A stretch of DNA of 64,000 bases from CALKAL01 sp051846895 (GTDB lineage Bacteria; Bacillota; Bacilli; Bacillales; Alkalibacillaceae): NCBI GenBank assembly GCA_051846895.1, contig JBPYCQ010000002.1, forward strand, positions 186,001 through 250,000. The letters are read 5' to 3'. Both the position numbers and the translations under genes were made by a program. The notes under the pieces are model-generated. The model did no database searches, had not been told where the DNA came from, and saw nothing but the letters and a program-made list of their open reading frames with translations. How positions within the stretch are numbered: the first letter of the stretch is position 1; each line of letters begins with the position of its first letter. Below are positions 24,237 through 33,021 of this stretch, piece after piece.

Positions 24237-24455
24237 ATGATTAATGTGACACGTCTAAATAACCAACAGTTTGTAATTAATGCTATATTCATAGAAAAGA
24301 TTGAAGCTTTACCTGATACGACCATTACTTTAGCAAATGGAAAAAAATATTTTGTTAAAGAATCGGTAGAAGAAGTGATTAAAGAAGTTAATGATTATTA
24401 CAAACAAATTGGTTTGATAGATTTATCGAAGAAAGTAGTGGTGGATGATGAGTAA
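24237..24455 (+). CDS. swrD: FlbD-family protein, SwrD (YlzI) homologue
   Basis: A 72-residue protein that in B. subtilis raises flagellar motor power for swarming (SwrD). The sequence opens MINVTRLNNQQFVINAIFIE and contains LPDTTITLANGKKYFVKES, matching the FlbD family along its whole length. The ATG at 24237 has no SD close by; see the hairpin at 24199-24236. Its stop overlaps the fliL start region. Confidence 0.9.
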   Translation: MINVTRLNNQQFVINAIFIEKIEALPDTTITLANGKKYFVKESVEEVIKEVNDYYKQIGLIDLSKKVVVDDE

Positions 24456-24861
24456 ACCGGTAAAAACGATGTTAACAATTTTAGTTAGTTTAACGCTCGT
24501 TGGGATTATCGCGATCATAACTTTACTTTATACAGACTCGAGTGGCGCTGAACCAAACATTGATGATATCGTTAAAAACTCTTTTGTAACTGAAGAAATT
24601 ATGACAGATTTGGCTGACGGTAATTATGTAAAGATTCAATTCCGAATCGTGACAGATAGTAAAGCTGCTTTAAACTATTTGCAGAAGGGCGAAAATTTTC
24701 AGTTAAATAATGTCATTATAAAAAAACTAACCGTTTTAGAAGAAGAAAACTTTCGCTCAGGATTAGGGCAAATAGAAGATACTATTAAACTAGAACTCAA
24801 TAAATTGTTAGAAGAAGGGCTAGTTACAGACGTTTATATTATAGAAAAAGTACTTCAATAA
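24445..24861 (+). CDS. fliL: Flagellar basal body-associated protein FliL
   Basis: Inner-membrane motility protein that surrounds the stator units. The 138-residue product has one N-terminal membrane helix (residues 7-31, MLTILVSLTLVGIIAIITLLY) and an extracytoplasmic domain with YVKIQFRIVTDSKAAL and the C-terminal region FRSGLGQIEDTIKLELNKLL. The start overlaps swrD by 11 bp (ATG 24445 or 24448, both after GTGGTGG). Confidence 0.94.
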   Translation: MMSKPVKTMLTILVSLTLVGIIAIITLLYTDSSGAEPNIDDIVKNSFVTEEIMTDLADGNYVKIQFRIVTDSKAALNYLQKGENFQLNNVIIKKLTVLEEENFRSGLGQIEDTIKLELNKLLEEGLVTDVYIIEKVLQ

Positions 24862-24890
24862 TGGACACTCCATAAACGGAGGTGATCGAA

Positions 24891-25883
24891 GTGTCAGATG
24901 ATGTATTGTCACAAAGTGAAATAGACGCCTTACTCTCAGCAATTACAAGTGGTGAGATGGACGCGGCGGAATTTCAACAAGAAGAAGAGGAACAAAAAGT
25001 TAAAGTTTATGATTTCAAACGGGCTTTAAGATTTTCAAAAGATCAAATTCGCGGTTTAACCCGAATTCACGAAAATTTCGCTCGATTATTAACGTCGTTT
25101 TTTTCAGGTCAATTACGCACTTATGTATCAATAACTGTCGCTTCAGTTGATCAATTACCTTATGAAGAATTTATTCGTTCAGTTCCTAGTCGAACAATAT
25201 TGAACGTTTTCTCAGTATCACCGTTAGAAGGAAGATTATTATTTGAGGTTAGCCCGAGTATTGCATATGCAATACTTGACCGTGTTCTAGGGGGAAAAGG
25301 CAAAGGGTTAAACAAAATTGAAAACTTAACTGAAATAGAAACGACAATTATGTCTCGAATTTTTGATCGATCGATGGAAGCTTTAGATGAATCATGGGGT
25401 TCGATGGTTGAGATTGAGACAGTTTTAGAAGAATTTGAAGTGAACCCACAGTTTATTAGAATGGTTTCACCAAATGAAACTGTCATTGTCATTACATTAA
25501 ACGTTCAAATGGGTGAAACTACAGGAATGATGAACATTTGTATTCCCCATGTCGTTCTCGAACCAATTATTTCAAAACTGTCTGTTCATTACTGGATGCA
25601 AAATCAAACGTCAACTGTAAAACCAGAAAATTATGAGCGTTTATCTAAAAACCTTAAAAAAGTCGAAGTAGATTCTAAAGTTATTTTAGGAGAATCAACG
25701 ATAACTATTAATGAATTTCTTAATTTAGATATTAACGACTGTATTGTTTTAAATAAAAATATTGATGAACCTCTCATCCTTTATACAAACGATGAACCGA
25801 AGTTTTATGTACAACCAGGAAAGAGAAAACAGAAAGTAGCTGTACAAATCATTGAAGAAATTAGGGGGGAAGATGATGAATAA
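24891..25883 (+). CDS. fliM: Flagellar motor switch protein FliM
   Basis: C-ring component that binds phosphorylated CheY. The 330-residue product starts with the CheY-binding peptide (VLSQSEIDALLSAI) at its N-terminus, followed by the middle domain (VYDFKRALRFSKDQIRGLTR, VNPQFIRMVSPNETVIVITL) and a C-terminal SpoA/FliN-like domain (STITINEFLNLDINDCIVL). GTG 24891 is chosen because ACGGAGGTGAT (24876-24886) precedes it; the GTG at 24882 lies within that SD. Confidence 0.96.
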   Translation: MSDDVLSQSEIDALLSAITSGEMDAAEFQQEEEEQKVKVYDFKRALRFSKDQIRGLTRIHENFARLLTSFFSGQLRTYVSITVASVDQLPYEEFIRSVPSRTILNVFSVSPLEGRLLFEVSPSIAYAILDRVLGGKGKGLNKIENLTEIETTIMSRIFDRSMEALDESWGSMVEIETVLEEFEVNPQFIRMVSPNETVIVITLNVQMGETTGMMNICIPHVVLEPIISKLSVHYWMQNQTSTVKPENYERLSKNLKKVEVDSKVILGESTITINEFLNLDINDCIVLNKNIDEPLILYTNDEPKFYVQPGKRKQKVAVQIIEEIRGEDDE

Positions 25884-27033
25884 AGATGACATGCTATCAC
25901 AAGAAGAAATTGATGCCCTACTTAATGGTGGAGGTTCAGACGAACAATCAGATGCCCCAGAGCTTTTGGTGACAGAAGATACTCCCTCATTAGACGAATT
26001 TTTATCACCTATAGAAATTGATGCTATAGGTGAACTGGGAAATATTTCATTCAGTAACTCAGCAACAGCGCTATCAACTTTATTAAATCAGAAAGTAGAA
26101 ATTACAACGCCAACGGTCAATTTAGTTACAAAAGATGATCTAGAAGAAGAATTTCCTGCTCCTCATGTTGCAGTGCTAGTTGATTACGTCGAAGGGTTTC
26201 AAGGATTGAATTTATTAATCATTCAAAATCATGATGCCGCTGTTATTGCTGATTTAATGCTAGGTGGCGATGGACAATCTCCAAATATTGATTTAGGAGA
26301 AATACAGTTAAGTGCCATTCAGGAAGCGATGAATCAGATGATGGGTTCAGCTGCGACAAGTTTATCAACTTTTTTCGATAAAAGGATTGATATTTCCCCC
26401 CCGAAAACTGTGTTATTAGATGTTGCTTCGGGTGCAGGAATTGAATATGTTCCTAATCAAGATATATTTATTAAAGTATCTTTCCAATTAAAAGTTGGTA
26501 ACTTAATTGACTCAAGTATTATGCAAATACTCACTTTAGATTTTGCAAAAACTTATGTTCAAGAATTGCTGTCTAAAGAGAAGTCAGAAGAAAACGAAAG
26601 TAAAGTGAAGGAGTCTGAACAGTCAATGAGTAATCATGTAGACAACCGTTCAGCTAAGAAAGAATTTACAGAACCAAAAACAAACCAGTCTAGTAGTAAG
26701 AAAAAAATTGAACATGTTGAAACTGCCCAATTTGCTGATTTTGAAGAACCGCATTACCTTGATTCAAATGAACAACGTAATTTAGATTTATTAATGGATA
26801 TCCCATTAAACGTTTCGGTTGAATTAGGTAGAACAAGGAAATCTATAAAAGAGATTTTAGAACTTAATTCAGGTTCAATCGTTGAATTAGATAAACTAGC
26901 TGGAGAACCAGTAGATATTTTAATTAACAATCAGCTAATTGCAAAGGGTGAGGTCGTTGTCATCGATGAAAACTTTGGTGTTAGAGTTACAGATATAATT
27001 AATCAAGCTGAAAGAATTAAAAAATTAAGATAA
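25876..27033 (+). CDS. fliY: Flagellar motor switch phosphatase FliY
   Basis: Firmicute C-ring protein combining a CheC-like CheY-P phosphatase with a FliN domain. The 385-residue product has an N-terminal CheY-binding peptide (MLSQEEIDALLNGG), two phosphatase helices with E-x2-N (IDAIGELGNISF; LSAIQEAMNQMM), a polar linker near 230-295, and a C-terminal FliN domain (LDLLMDIPLNVSVELGRTRK). ATG 25876 (or 25873) follows AGGGGGGA and overlaps fliM by 8 bp. Confidence 0.96.
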   Translation: MNKDDMLSQEEIDALLNGGGSDEQSDAPELLVTEDTPSLDEFLSPIEIDAIGELGNISFSNSATALSTLLNQKVEITTPTVNLVTKDDLEEEFPAPHVAVLVDYVEGFQGLNLLIIQNHDAAVIADLMLGGDGQSPNIDLGEIQLSAIQEAMNQMMGSAATSLSTFFDKRIDISPPKTVLLDVASGAGIEYVPNQDIFIKVSFQLKVGNLIDSSIMQILTLDFAKTYVQELLSKEKSEENESKVKESEQSMSNHVDNRSAKKEFTEPKTNQSSSKKKIEHVETAQFADFEEPHYLDSNEQRNLDLLMDIPLNVSVELGRTRKSIKEILELNSGSIVELDKLAGEPVDILINNQLIAKGEVVVIDENFGVRVTDIINQAERIKKLR

Positions 27034-27048
27034 GCAGGAGGAATTTCC

Positions 27049-27411
27049 ATGAGTTCAAGAATTTTAATAGTAGATGATGCAGCATTTATGAGAATGATGA
27101 TTAAGGATATTTTAGAAAAAAACGACTTTGAAGTAGCTGGTGAGGCTCAAGATGGTGTTGAGGCAGTCGACAAGTATAGAGAATTAAAGCCTGATTTAGT
27201 CACACTTGATATTACAATGCCTGAAAAAGATGGTATATCGGCTCTAAAAGAAATCATGGCAGAAGATCCAAGTGCGAAAGTTATTATGTGTTCAGCAATG
27301 GGACAACAAGCAATGGTTATTGATGCTATACAAGCAGGGGCAAAGGATTTTATCGTTAAACCATTCCAAGCTGATCGAGTTTTAGAGGCAATCAAAAAAG
27401 TATTAAGTTAA
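27049..27411 (+). CDS. cheY: Chemotaxis response regulator CheY
   Basis: Single-domain receiver phosphorylated by CheA; in Bacillus CheY-P promotes smooth swimming. The 120-residue product has the acidic pair in LIVDDAAFMR, phospho-acceptor Asp54 in VTLDITMPEKDG, Ser/Thr in IMCSAMGQQ and the conserved Lys in FIVKPFQ. Start ATG follows AGGAGG. It lies between the switch gene fliY and the export gene fliO, as in B. subtilis. Confidence 0.97.
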   Translation: MSSRILIVDDAAFMRMMIKDILEKNDFEVAGEAQDGVEAVDKYRELKPDLVTLDITMPEKDGISALKEIMAEDPSAKVIMCSAMGQQAMVIDAIQAGAKDFIVKPFQADRVLEAIKKVLS

Positions 27412-27435
27412 TCTATTAAAGTTAGGGTCGAGAAT

Positions 27436-28149
27436 ATGAACCAAATACTTAATAAAAAAATGCTAGTCATACTAACTGTTCTATTATTTTTTATACCATC
27501 TATTACTTTAACCGCAGATCAAGTTGAAGAAGATCCAGATTCGAAAAAGGTTAATGAATATTATGGAGATGAGAATAAGGATCTAAAAGAGGACTCTTCT
27601 AATTCAAATGAACAGCAAGAAGAAGATAATAATGGAACAGTCAATGAAGACCAGAACAATAACGATGAACAATTACTTTTTCAAAGTGAACGTTCACTAT
27701 TTTTAGATTTTGTTAAAATGATTGTTGCTTTAGTTGCCGTTTTAGGGTTAATTTATGTTCTATTAAAATTTATTCAGAAACGAAGTCAAATCTATCAACA
27801 AACTCGTTCTTTAGAAAATTTAGGTGGTATTTCACTTGGTTCAAATAAATCAGTGCAAATAATTCGTGTAGGGGATCAATATTATTTAATCGGTGTGGGA
27901 GAAGACGTTCAACTACTTGCTACAATTGATGATCCACAAACGTTAGAAGATTTAGTGAACAGTCGATCTAAAAGTATGGATTCTCAACCATTTCAGAAAA
28001 TATTAAAAAGCTTTCAAAATCTTAATAAAAATCCATACAAACAGGCAGAAACTAAGCAGCAAATCGAAACTGAACTTCAATCGATGAAAAACACAAGAGA
28101 ACGGATCATGAAACGATATCAGAATAGGAATGACGAACACAATGACTGA
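27436..28149 (+). CDS. fliO: Flagellar biosynthesis protein FliO (FliZ)
   Basis: Membrane assembly factor for the FliP export-gate ring. The 237-residue product begins with a hydrophobic signal-like segment (residues 9-28), has an acidic Asn/Glu/Asp-rich extracytoplasmic stretch (31-75), a membrane helix near 91-113 (FVKMIVALVAVLGLIYVLLKF) and a cytosolic FliO domain (SLENLGGISLGSNKSVQIIRVG). This Firmicute form is also called FliZ. Its end overlaps fliP by 8 bp. Confidence 0.93.
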   Translation: MNQILNKKMLVILTVLLFFIPSITLTADQVEEDPDSKKVNEYYGDENKDLKEDSSNSNEQQEEDNNGTVNEDQNNNDEQLLFQSERSLFLDFVKMIVALVAVLGLIYVLLKFIQKRSQIYQQTRSLENLGGISLGSNKSVQIIRVGDQYYLIGVGEDVQLLATIDDPQTLEDLVNSRSKSMDSQPFQKILKSFQNLNKNPYKQAETKQQIETELQSMKNTRERIMKRYQNRNDEHND

Positions 28150-28810
28150 TTTTATAAATATATTTGCTGATAATGATCCTCAAAATATTTCAACGGCTGT
28201 TCAATTATTATTATTACTAACAGTTTTAACTTTAGCACCTAGTATATTGATTTTACTAACTAGTTTTACACGAATCGTAATTGTTTTAGGGTTTGTTCGA
28301 ACATCTTTAGCAACACAGCAAATGCCACCAAACCAAGTATTAATTGGGTTAGCTTTGTTTTTAACTTTTTTCATAATGGCACCTACGTTTGGTGAAGTAT
28401 ATGATGAAGCATTAGATCCGTTATTTAATGAAGAAATTACGCTAGATGAAGCCTATGAACGTGCTAGTATGCCTTTCAAAGAATTTATGTCAAAACATAC
28501 ACGACAAAAGGATTTAGCATTATTTTTAAATTATTCTGGTGCTGAACAACCAGAGTCAATAGAAGATATACCGCTTACTGCGTTAATACCAGCTTTTGCG
28601 ATTAGTGAATTGAAAACAGCCTTTCAAATGGGTTTTATGATATTCATCCCATTTTTGGTTATCGATATGGCTGTAGCAAGTGTATTAATGTCCATGGGTA
28701 TGATGATGTTACCGCCTGTCATGATTTCATTACCATTTAAAATTTTATTATTTGTCATTGTAGACGGATGGTACTTAATTACACATTCACTATTAGAAAG
28801 TTTCTTATAG
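28142..28810 (+). CDS. fliP: Flagellar export gate protein FliP
   Basis: Core subunit of the FliPQR export gate. The 222-residue product shows four membrane segments and conserved blocks RIVIVLGFVRTSLATQQMPP, FMSKHTRQKDLALF and ISELKTAFQMGFMIFIPFLV. ATG 28142 is the family start (MTDFINIF); the in-frame ATG 28130 lies further inside fliO. The SD is a weak AGGA at 28125, so translation is probably coupled to fliO. Confidence 0.96.
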   Translation: MTDFINIFADNDPQNISTAVQLLLLLTVLTLAPSILILLTSFTRIVIVLGFVRTSLATQQMPPNQVLIGLALFLTFFIMAPTFGEVYDEALDPLFNEEITLDEAYERASMPFKEFMSKHTRQKDLALFLNYSGAEQPESIEDIPLTALIPAFAISELKTAFQMGFMIFIPFLVIDMAVASVLMSMGMMMLPPVMISLPFKILLFVIVDGWYLITHSLLESFL

Positions 28811-28825
28811 AGAGAAGGAATCTCG

Positions 28826-29095
28826 ATGTCTTCAGATATGGTCATTTCGTTGGCAGAACAAGGTGTATACACAATTTTAATCGTTGTTGGTCCGTTGTTA
28901 ATATTAGCTTTAGTTGTAGGATTGTTAGTTAGTATTTTTCAAGCTACAACGCAAATACAAGAACAAACGTTAGCGTTCATTCCAAAAATTGTTGCTGTAT
29001 TTGTAGGGATTGTCTTTTTGGGACCGTGGATGTTGCAACGGATGATTGAATTTACAATAACGATATTTAACAACATAAGTCGAGTAGTTGGTTAA
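28826..29095 (+). CDS. fliQ: Flagellar export gate protein FliQ
   Basis: Small two-helix membrane subunit of the export gate. The 89 residues contain AEQGVYTILIVVGPLLILALVVGLLVS-type first helix, the conserved IFQATTQIQEQTLAFIPKI cytoplasmic loop, and a second helix. Two bp ahead of fliR. Confidence 0.96.
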   Translation: MSSDMVISLAEQGVYTILIVVGPLLILALVVGLLVSIFQATTQIQEQTLAFIPKIVAVFVGIVFLGPWMLQRMIEFTITIFNNISRVVG

Positions 29096-29097
29096 AA

Positions 29098-29877
29098 ATG
29101 ATAGAATTTATAGATTTAGCAAGAATACCAGGATTTTTTTTAATCGTAGCGAGACTTTCGGGTTTCTTTATGTTAGTCCCATTGTTTTCATATCGCACGA
29201 TTCCGATGATGTATCGTGTAGGTTTTGTTTTTATCTTAGCTTGGATTATGTATTTTTCAATAGACGTTCCTTTTTTTCTGTTTAATGGTCATTATATTAT
29301 TTTAATACTTAAGGAAGTAACTATTGGATTGTTCATCGGATTAATTGCATACATCATCGTCTCTGCCATACAAATTGCTGGTGGATTTATTGATTTCCAA
29401 ATGGGGTTTGCTATTGCTAACATTGTAGATCCTCAAACTGGTGCACAAAGTCCGATTATTGGTCAATACTTTTATATATTCACGATGTTATTACTAATCA
29501 TTACTGACGCACATCACCTGTTATTAGATGGCATATTTTATAGCTATCAGTTTATTAGTTTGACAGATTTATTACCTATATCTAATGAAGCTTTTCCGGC
29601 TTTCATTATAAAAACGTTCAGTAGCATGTTCATTGTCGCATTCCAAATGTCAATTCCAATTGTCGGAATGTTATTTTTAGTCGATATTGCATTAGGTATG
29701 GTTGCGAGAACCGTTCCACAAGTAAACGTCTTTGTAGTTGGATTACCATTGAAAATATTAGTCAGTTTTGTCGTCATGTTATTTTTCTTCGGTATATTCT
29801 TTATGCTAATAAAAAACTTGTTCAATTTTATGTTCTTGGCGATGCGAGATCTAATGCAAATTTTGGGAGGGGCGTGA
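29098..29877 (+). CDS. fliR: Flagellar export gate protein FliR
   Basis: Single-copy subunit of the FliP5Q4R1 export gate. The 259-residue product is highly hydrophobic with about six membrane segments and the conserved IVSAIQIAGGFIDFQMGFAI and NVFVVGLPLKI blocks. The ATG follows the fliQ stop by 2 bp, without a strong SD of its own, suggesting coupling. Confidence 0.95.
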   Translation: MIEFIDLARIPGFFLIVARLSGFFMLVPLFSYRTIPMMYRVGFVFILAWIMYFSIDVPFFLFNGHYIILILKEVTIGLFIGLIAYIIVSAIQIAGGFIDFQMGFAIANIVDPQTGAQSPIIGQYFYIFTMLLLIITDAHHLLLDGIFYSYQFISLTDLLPISNEAFPAFIIKTFSSMFIVAFQMSIPIVGMLFLVDIALGMVARTVPQVNVFVVGLPLKILVSFVVMLFFFGIFFMLIKNLFNFMFLAMRDLMQILGGA

Positions 29878-29878
29878 T

Positions 29879-30979
29879 ATGGAACTATTACGCTTAGACT
29901 TACAATTTTTCAACCAAGAAAAAACTGAAAAAGCGACACCGAAAAAAAGACAAGATAGTCGTAAAAAAGGACAAGTTGCGAAAAGCCAAGATGTTAACAC
30001 TGCAATCATGTTATTTTTTATCTTCTTATTTTTCATCGTTTTTGGATCTTTTATGGGCAAAACGTTAACTGGCTTATATACATATAGTTTCACCCAGTTC
30101 ATTCACTGGGATTTAACAGCAGCAAATATTAGACTAGTTTTTTTCCAAATGACAATCGAAGCTGTTAAAGTCGTCCTTCCTGTTATGGGAGTTGCGATGA
30201 TTGCAGCCTTTTTAGCAAATTACATTCAGATTGGCTTTTTATTTTCTGGGGAACCTTTAAAGTTTGATTTAAAGAAAATCGACCCAATTAAAGGTTTTAA
30301 ACGTATTTTTTCAGTAAGAGCCCTTGTTGAATTTTTAAAGTCTATTTTTAAAATCGTTGCTATTGGTACTGTTTGTTTTATGGTGATCTGGTTTAATAAA
30401 GACGAAATGATGATGCTATCACTTAAAAGTTTAAATGAATCTGTTAAATTTTTTGGGCAGATGACATTGTGGATGGGGATCGCAACAGCGTTAGTGTTAA
30501 TGTTTTTGTCGATTTTTGACTTTTTATATCAACGCTATGATTATGAAAAAAATATTCGTATGTCTAAGCAAGATATAAAAGATGAGTATAAAACAATTGA
30601 AGGGGACCCATTAATTAAATCTAGATTAAAAGAACGACAAAGACAAATGGCGCAACAGCGAATGATGAGTGAGGTTCCAACTGCTGATGTCGTTATTACG
30701 AACCCGACACACTTTGCAGTAGCACTAAAATACGATGAAAATAAAGGCGACGCTCCATATGTAGTTGCAAAGGGAGTAGATTATATCGCTTTTAAAATTA
30801 AAGAAGTCGCAAAAGCAAATGATGTTATTACAGTAGAAAATAAGTGGCTAGCAAGAGGACTATATCACTCAGTAGATATAGGAGAAGAAATACCTGAACA
30901 ATTTTTCCAAGAAGTCGCTGAAGTATTAGCGTACGTTTACAGTATTGATCGAAAAAGTGTCCGTAGTGAAGTGAGGTAA
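29879..30979 (+). CDS. flhB: Flagellar export switch protein FlhB
   Basis: Membrane component that changes export specificity from hook to filament proteins. The 366 residues have four membrane helices in 30-215 and a cytosolic domain with the autocleavage site NPTH (275-278) in VVITNPTHFAVALKY. N-terminal EKTEKATPKKRQDSRKKGQV is the typical family opening. Compare ylqH at 4066-4341, which resembles only the cytosolic part. Stop overlaps an ATG at 30979. Confidence 0.97.
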   Translation: MELLRLDLQFFNQEKTEKATPKKRQDSRKKGQVAKSQDVNTAIMLFFIFLFFIVFGSFMGKTLTGLYTYSFTQFIHWDLTAANIRLVFFQMTIEAVKVVLPVMGVAMIAAFLANYIQIGFLFSGEPLKFDLKKIDPIKGFKRIFSVRALVEFLKSIFKIVAIGTVCFMVIWFNKDEMMMLSLKSLNESVKFFGQMTLWMGIATALVLMFLSIFDFLYQRYDYEKNIRMSKQDIKDEYKTIEGDPLIKSRLKERQRQMAQQRMMSEVPTADVVITNPTHFAVALKYDENKGDAPYVVAKGVDYIAFKIKEVAKANDVITVENKWLARGLYHSVDIGEEIPEQFFQEVAEVLAYVYSIDRKSVRSEVR

Positions 30980-30984
30980 TGCTT

Positions 30985-33021
30985 ATGTCAACAAGAGATT
31001 TATCAGTATTATTTGGAGTTATCTTAATCGTCATCATGTTAGTTATTCCATTACCTGGTGGCTTATTAAGTGTTCTTATACTTTTTAATATTTCATTAGC
31101 CTTACTCGTTATCTTAGTGACGATGAATACGAGAGAAGCGCTAGACTTTGCAATATTTCCTTCTTTATTATTATTACTTACACTTTTTCGTTTAGGATTA
31201 AATGTCTCAACGACACGTTCGATTCTATCAAAAGCCGACGCAGGTGGTGTTGTTGATACGTTTGGTAACTTTGTAACAGGTGGAAATGCTTTTGTTGGTT
31301 TAGTCGTATTTTTAATATTAGTTATTATTCAATTTGTTGTAATCACTAAAGGGGCTGAACGTGTATCTGAAGTTGCTGCACGTTTCACATTAGATGCAAT
31401 GCCTGGAAAACAGATGAGTATTGATGCAGATCTTAACTCAGGACTTATATCTGAACAGGAAGCGAAAAATCGTCGTAAGAAAATAGAAGACGAAGCAGAT
31501 TTTTATGGAGCAATGGATGGGGCAAGTAAATTCGTTAAAGGTGACGCCATCGCAGGTATTGTTATTGTACTAGTTAATATTATTTTCGGATTTATTATCG
31601 GAATGACACAGCATGGATACTCTTTTTCAGAAACGGTTGAAATATATTTAAGGCTTACAGTAGGGGATGGATTAGTTTCACAAATTCCCGCTCTATTAAT
31701 TGCTACTGCCACAGGGATTATCGTTACACGTGTTGCTGCAGAAGGAAATTTATCATTTGATATTACAACACAGCTTTTCCGATATCCTAAAATGTTATAT
31801 ATTGCTGCAGGAACAATTTTTTTACTCGGATTTACGCCGATTAATTTTGGACTTACAACCTCGATAGCTGCCGTTTTAGGTGTTGGCGGATTTTTCATTA
31901 ATCGTGCGCAGGAGAAGCAAGATGAACTAGATGATTTTGTTGATGAAGAAGAAATATCTGAACAAGAAATGTCTTCACCAGAAAATGTCGTCCATTTACT
32001 TAGTACGGATCCTATCGAATTCGAATTCGGTTATGCATTAATTCCGATTGCAGATCATAATCAGGGTGGAGATTTATTAGATCGGATTGTTATGATTCGA
32101 CGACAGTTAGCATTAGAGCTCGGAATTGTACTGCCAGTCGTTAGAATTAGGGATAACATTCAACTGAATCCAAACGAATATCAACTTAAAATAAAAGGAA
32201 ATGAAATTGCTAAAGGTGAATTATTTTTAAATCATTATTTAGCTATGAGTCCTGATATGGAAGATGACTCAATCGATGGAATTAATACGATTGAACCAGC
32301 CTTTGGACTTCCTGCGAAATGGATTACCGAGGAAATGAAAGATGAAGCTGAATTGTTAGGATACACCGTTGTTGACCCACCATCAGTTGTTTCAACACAT
32401 ATTACAGAGGTTATTAAAAAACACGCAAGTCAACTTTTAGGGCGAGAAGAAACAAAACAATTAATTGAACATTTAAAGGAAAGCCACCCAATTTTAGTTG
32501 AAGAGGTAACACCAGAACCATTATCAATCGGTGATATTCAAAAGGTATTAAGAAAATTACTAGACGAGCAAATTTCGATTCGAAACTTACCAATAATTTT
32601 TGAAACGTTAGCTGATTTTGGAAAAATGACAAATGATACGGATTTATTAGCTGAGTATTGCAGGCAATCGTTATCTGTCCAAATAACCAAACAATATTTA
32701 AATGATCGAGACGTGTTAAAGGTAGTTACAATATCACCACAAATTGAAAAAATAATTGCAGAACATATACAGCAAACAGAACACGGAAATTACTTGTCAA
32801 TCGATCCAGATACACAACATAAAATTATTCAATCGATTAATGATGAAGTTAATCGAACATTTGTACAAGAATCACCACCCATTGTTTTATGTTCACCAGC
32901 TGTACGAATGTATGTCAAACAAATTATTTATCGATTTATGCCGGAAGTGGTTGTTCTGTCTTATAACGAACTAGAACCTGATGTTGAAGTTGAAAGTGCT
33001 GGGATGGTGAATATTTCATGA
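30985..33021 (+). CDS. flhA: Flagellar export gate protein FlhA
   Basis: Largest export-gate subunit; its nonameric cytosolic ring receives substrates and couples proton flow. The 678 residues have about eight N-terminal membrane helices, the FHIPEP signature region (KGAERVSEVAARFTLDAMPG, then GKQMSIDADLNSG), and the soluble C-terminal half (FEFGYALIPIAD, RIVMIRRQLALELG). ATG 30985 gives the B. subtilis-like start MSTRDLSV; ATG 30979 would add two residues. Confidence 0.97.
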   Translation: MSTRDLSVLFGVILIVIMLVIPLPGGLLSVLILFNISLALLVILVTMNTREALDFAIFPSLLLLLTLFRLGLNVSTTRSILSKADAGGVVDTFGNFVTGGNAFVGLVVFLILVIIQFVVITKGAERVSEVAARFTLDAMPGKQMSIDADLNSGLISEQEAKNRRKKIEDEADFYGAMDGASKFVKGDAIAGIVIVLVNIIFGFIIGMTQHGYSFSETVEIYLRLTVGDGLVSQIPALLIATATGIIVTRVAAEGNLSFDITTQLFRYPKMLYIAAGTIFLLGFTPINFGLTTSIAAVLGVGGFFINRAQEKQDELDDFVDEEEISEQEMSSPENVVHLLSTDPIEFEFGYALIPIADHNQGGDLLDRIVMIRRQLALELGIVLPVVRIRDNIQLNPNEYQLKIKGNEIAKGELFLNHYLAMSPDMEDDSIDGINTIEPAFGLPAKWITEEMKDEAELLGYTVVDPPSVVSTHITEVIKKHASQLLGREETKQLIEHLKESHPILVEEVTPEPLSIGDIQKVLRKLLDEQISIRNLPIIFETLADFGKMTNDTDLLAEYCRQSLSVQITKQYLNDRDVLKVVTISPQIEKIIAEHIQQTEHGNYLSIDPDTQHKIIQSINDEVNRTFVQESPPIVLCSPAVRMYVKQIIYRFMPEVVVLSYNELEPDVEVESAGMVNIS

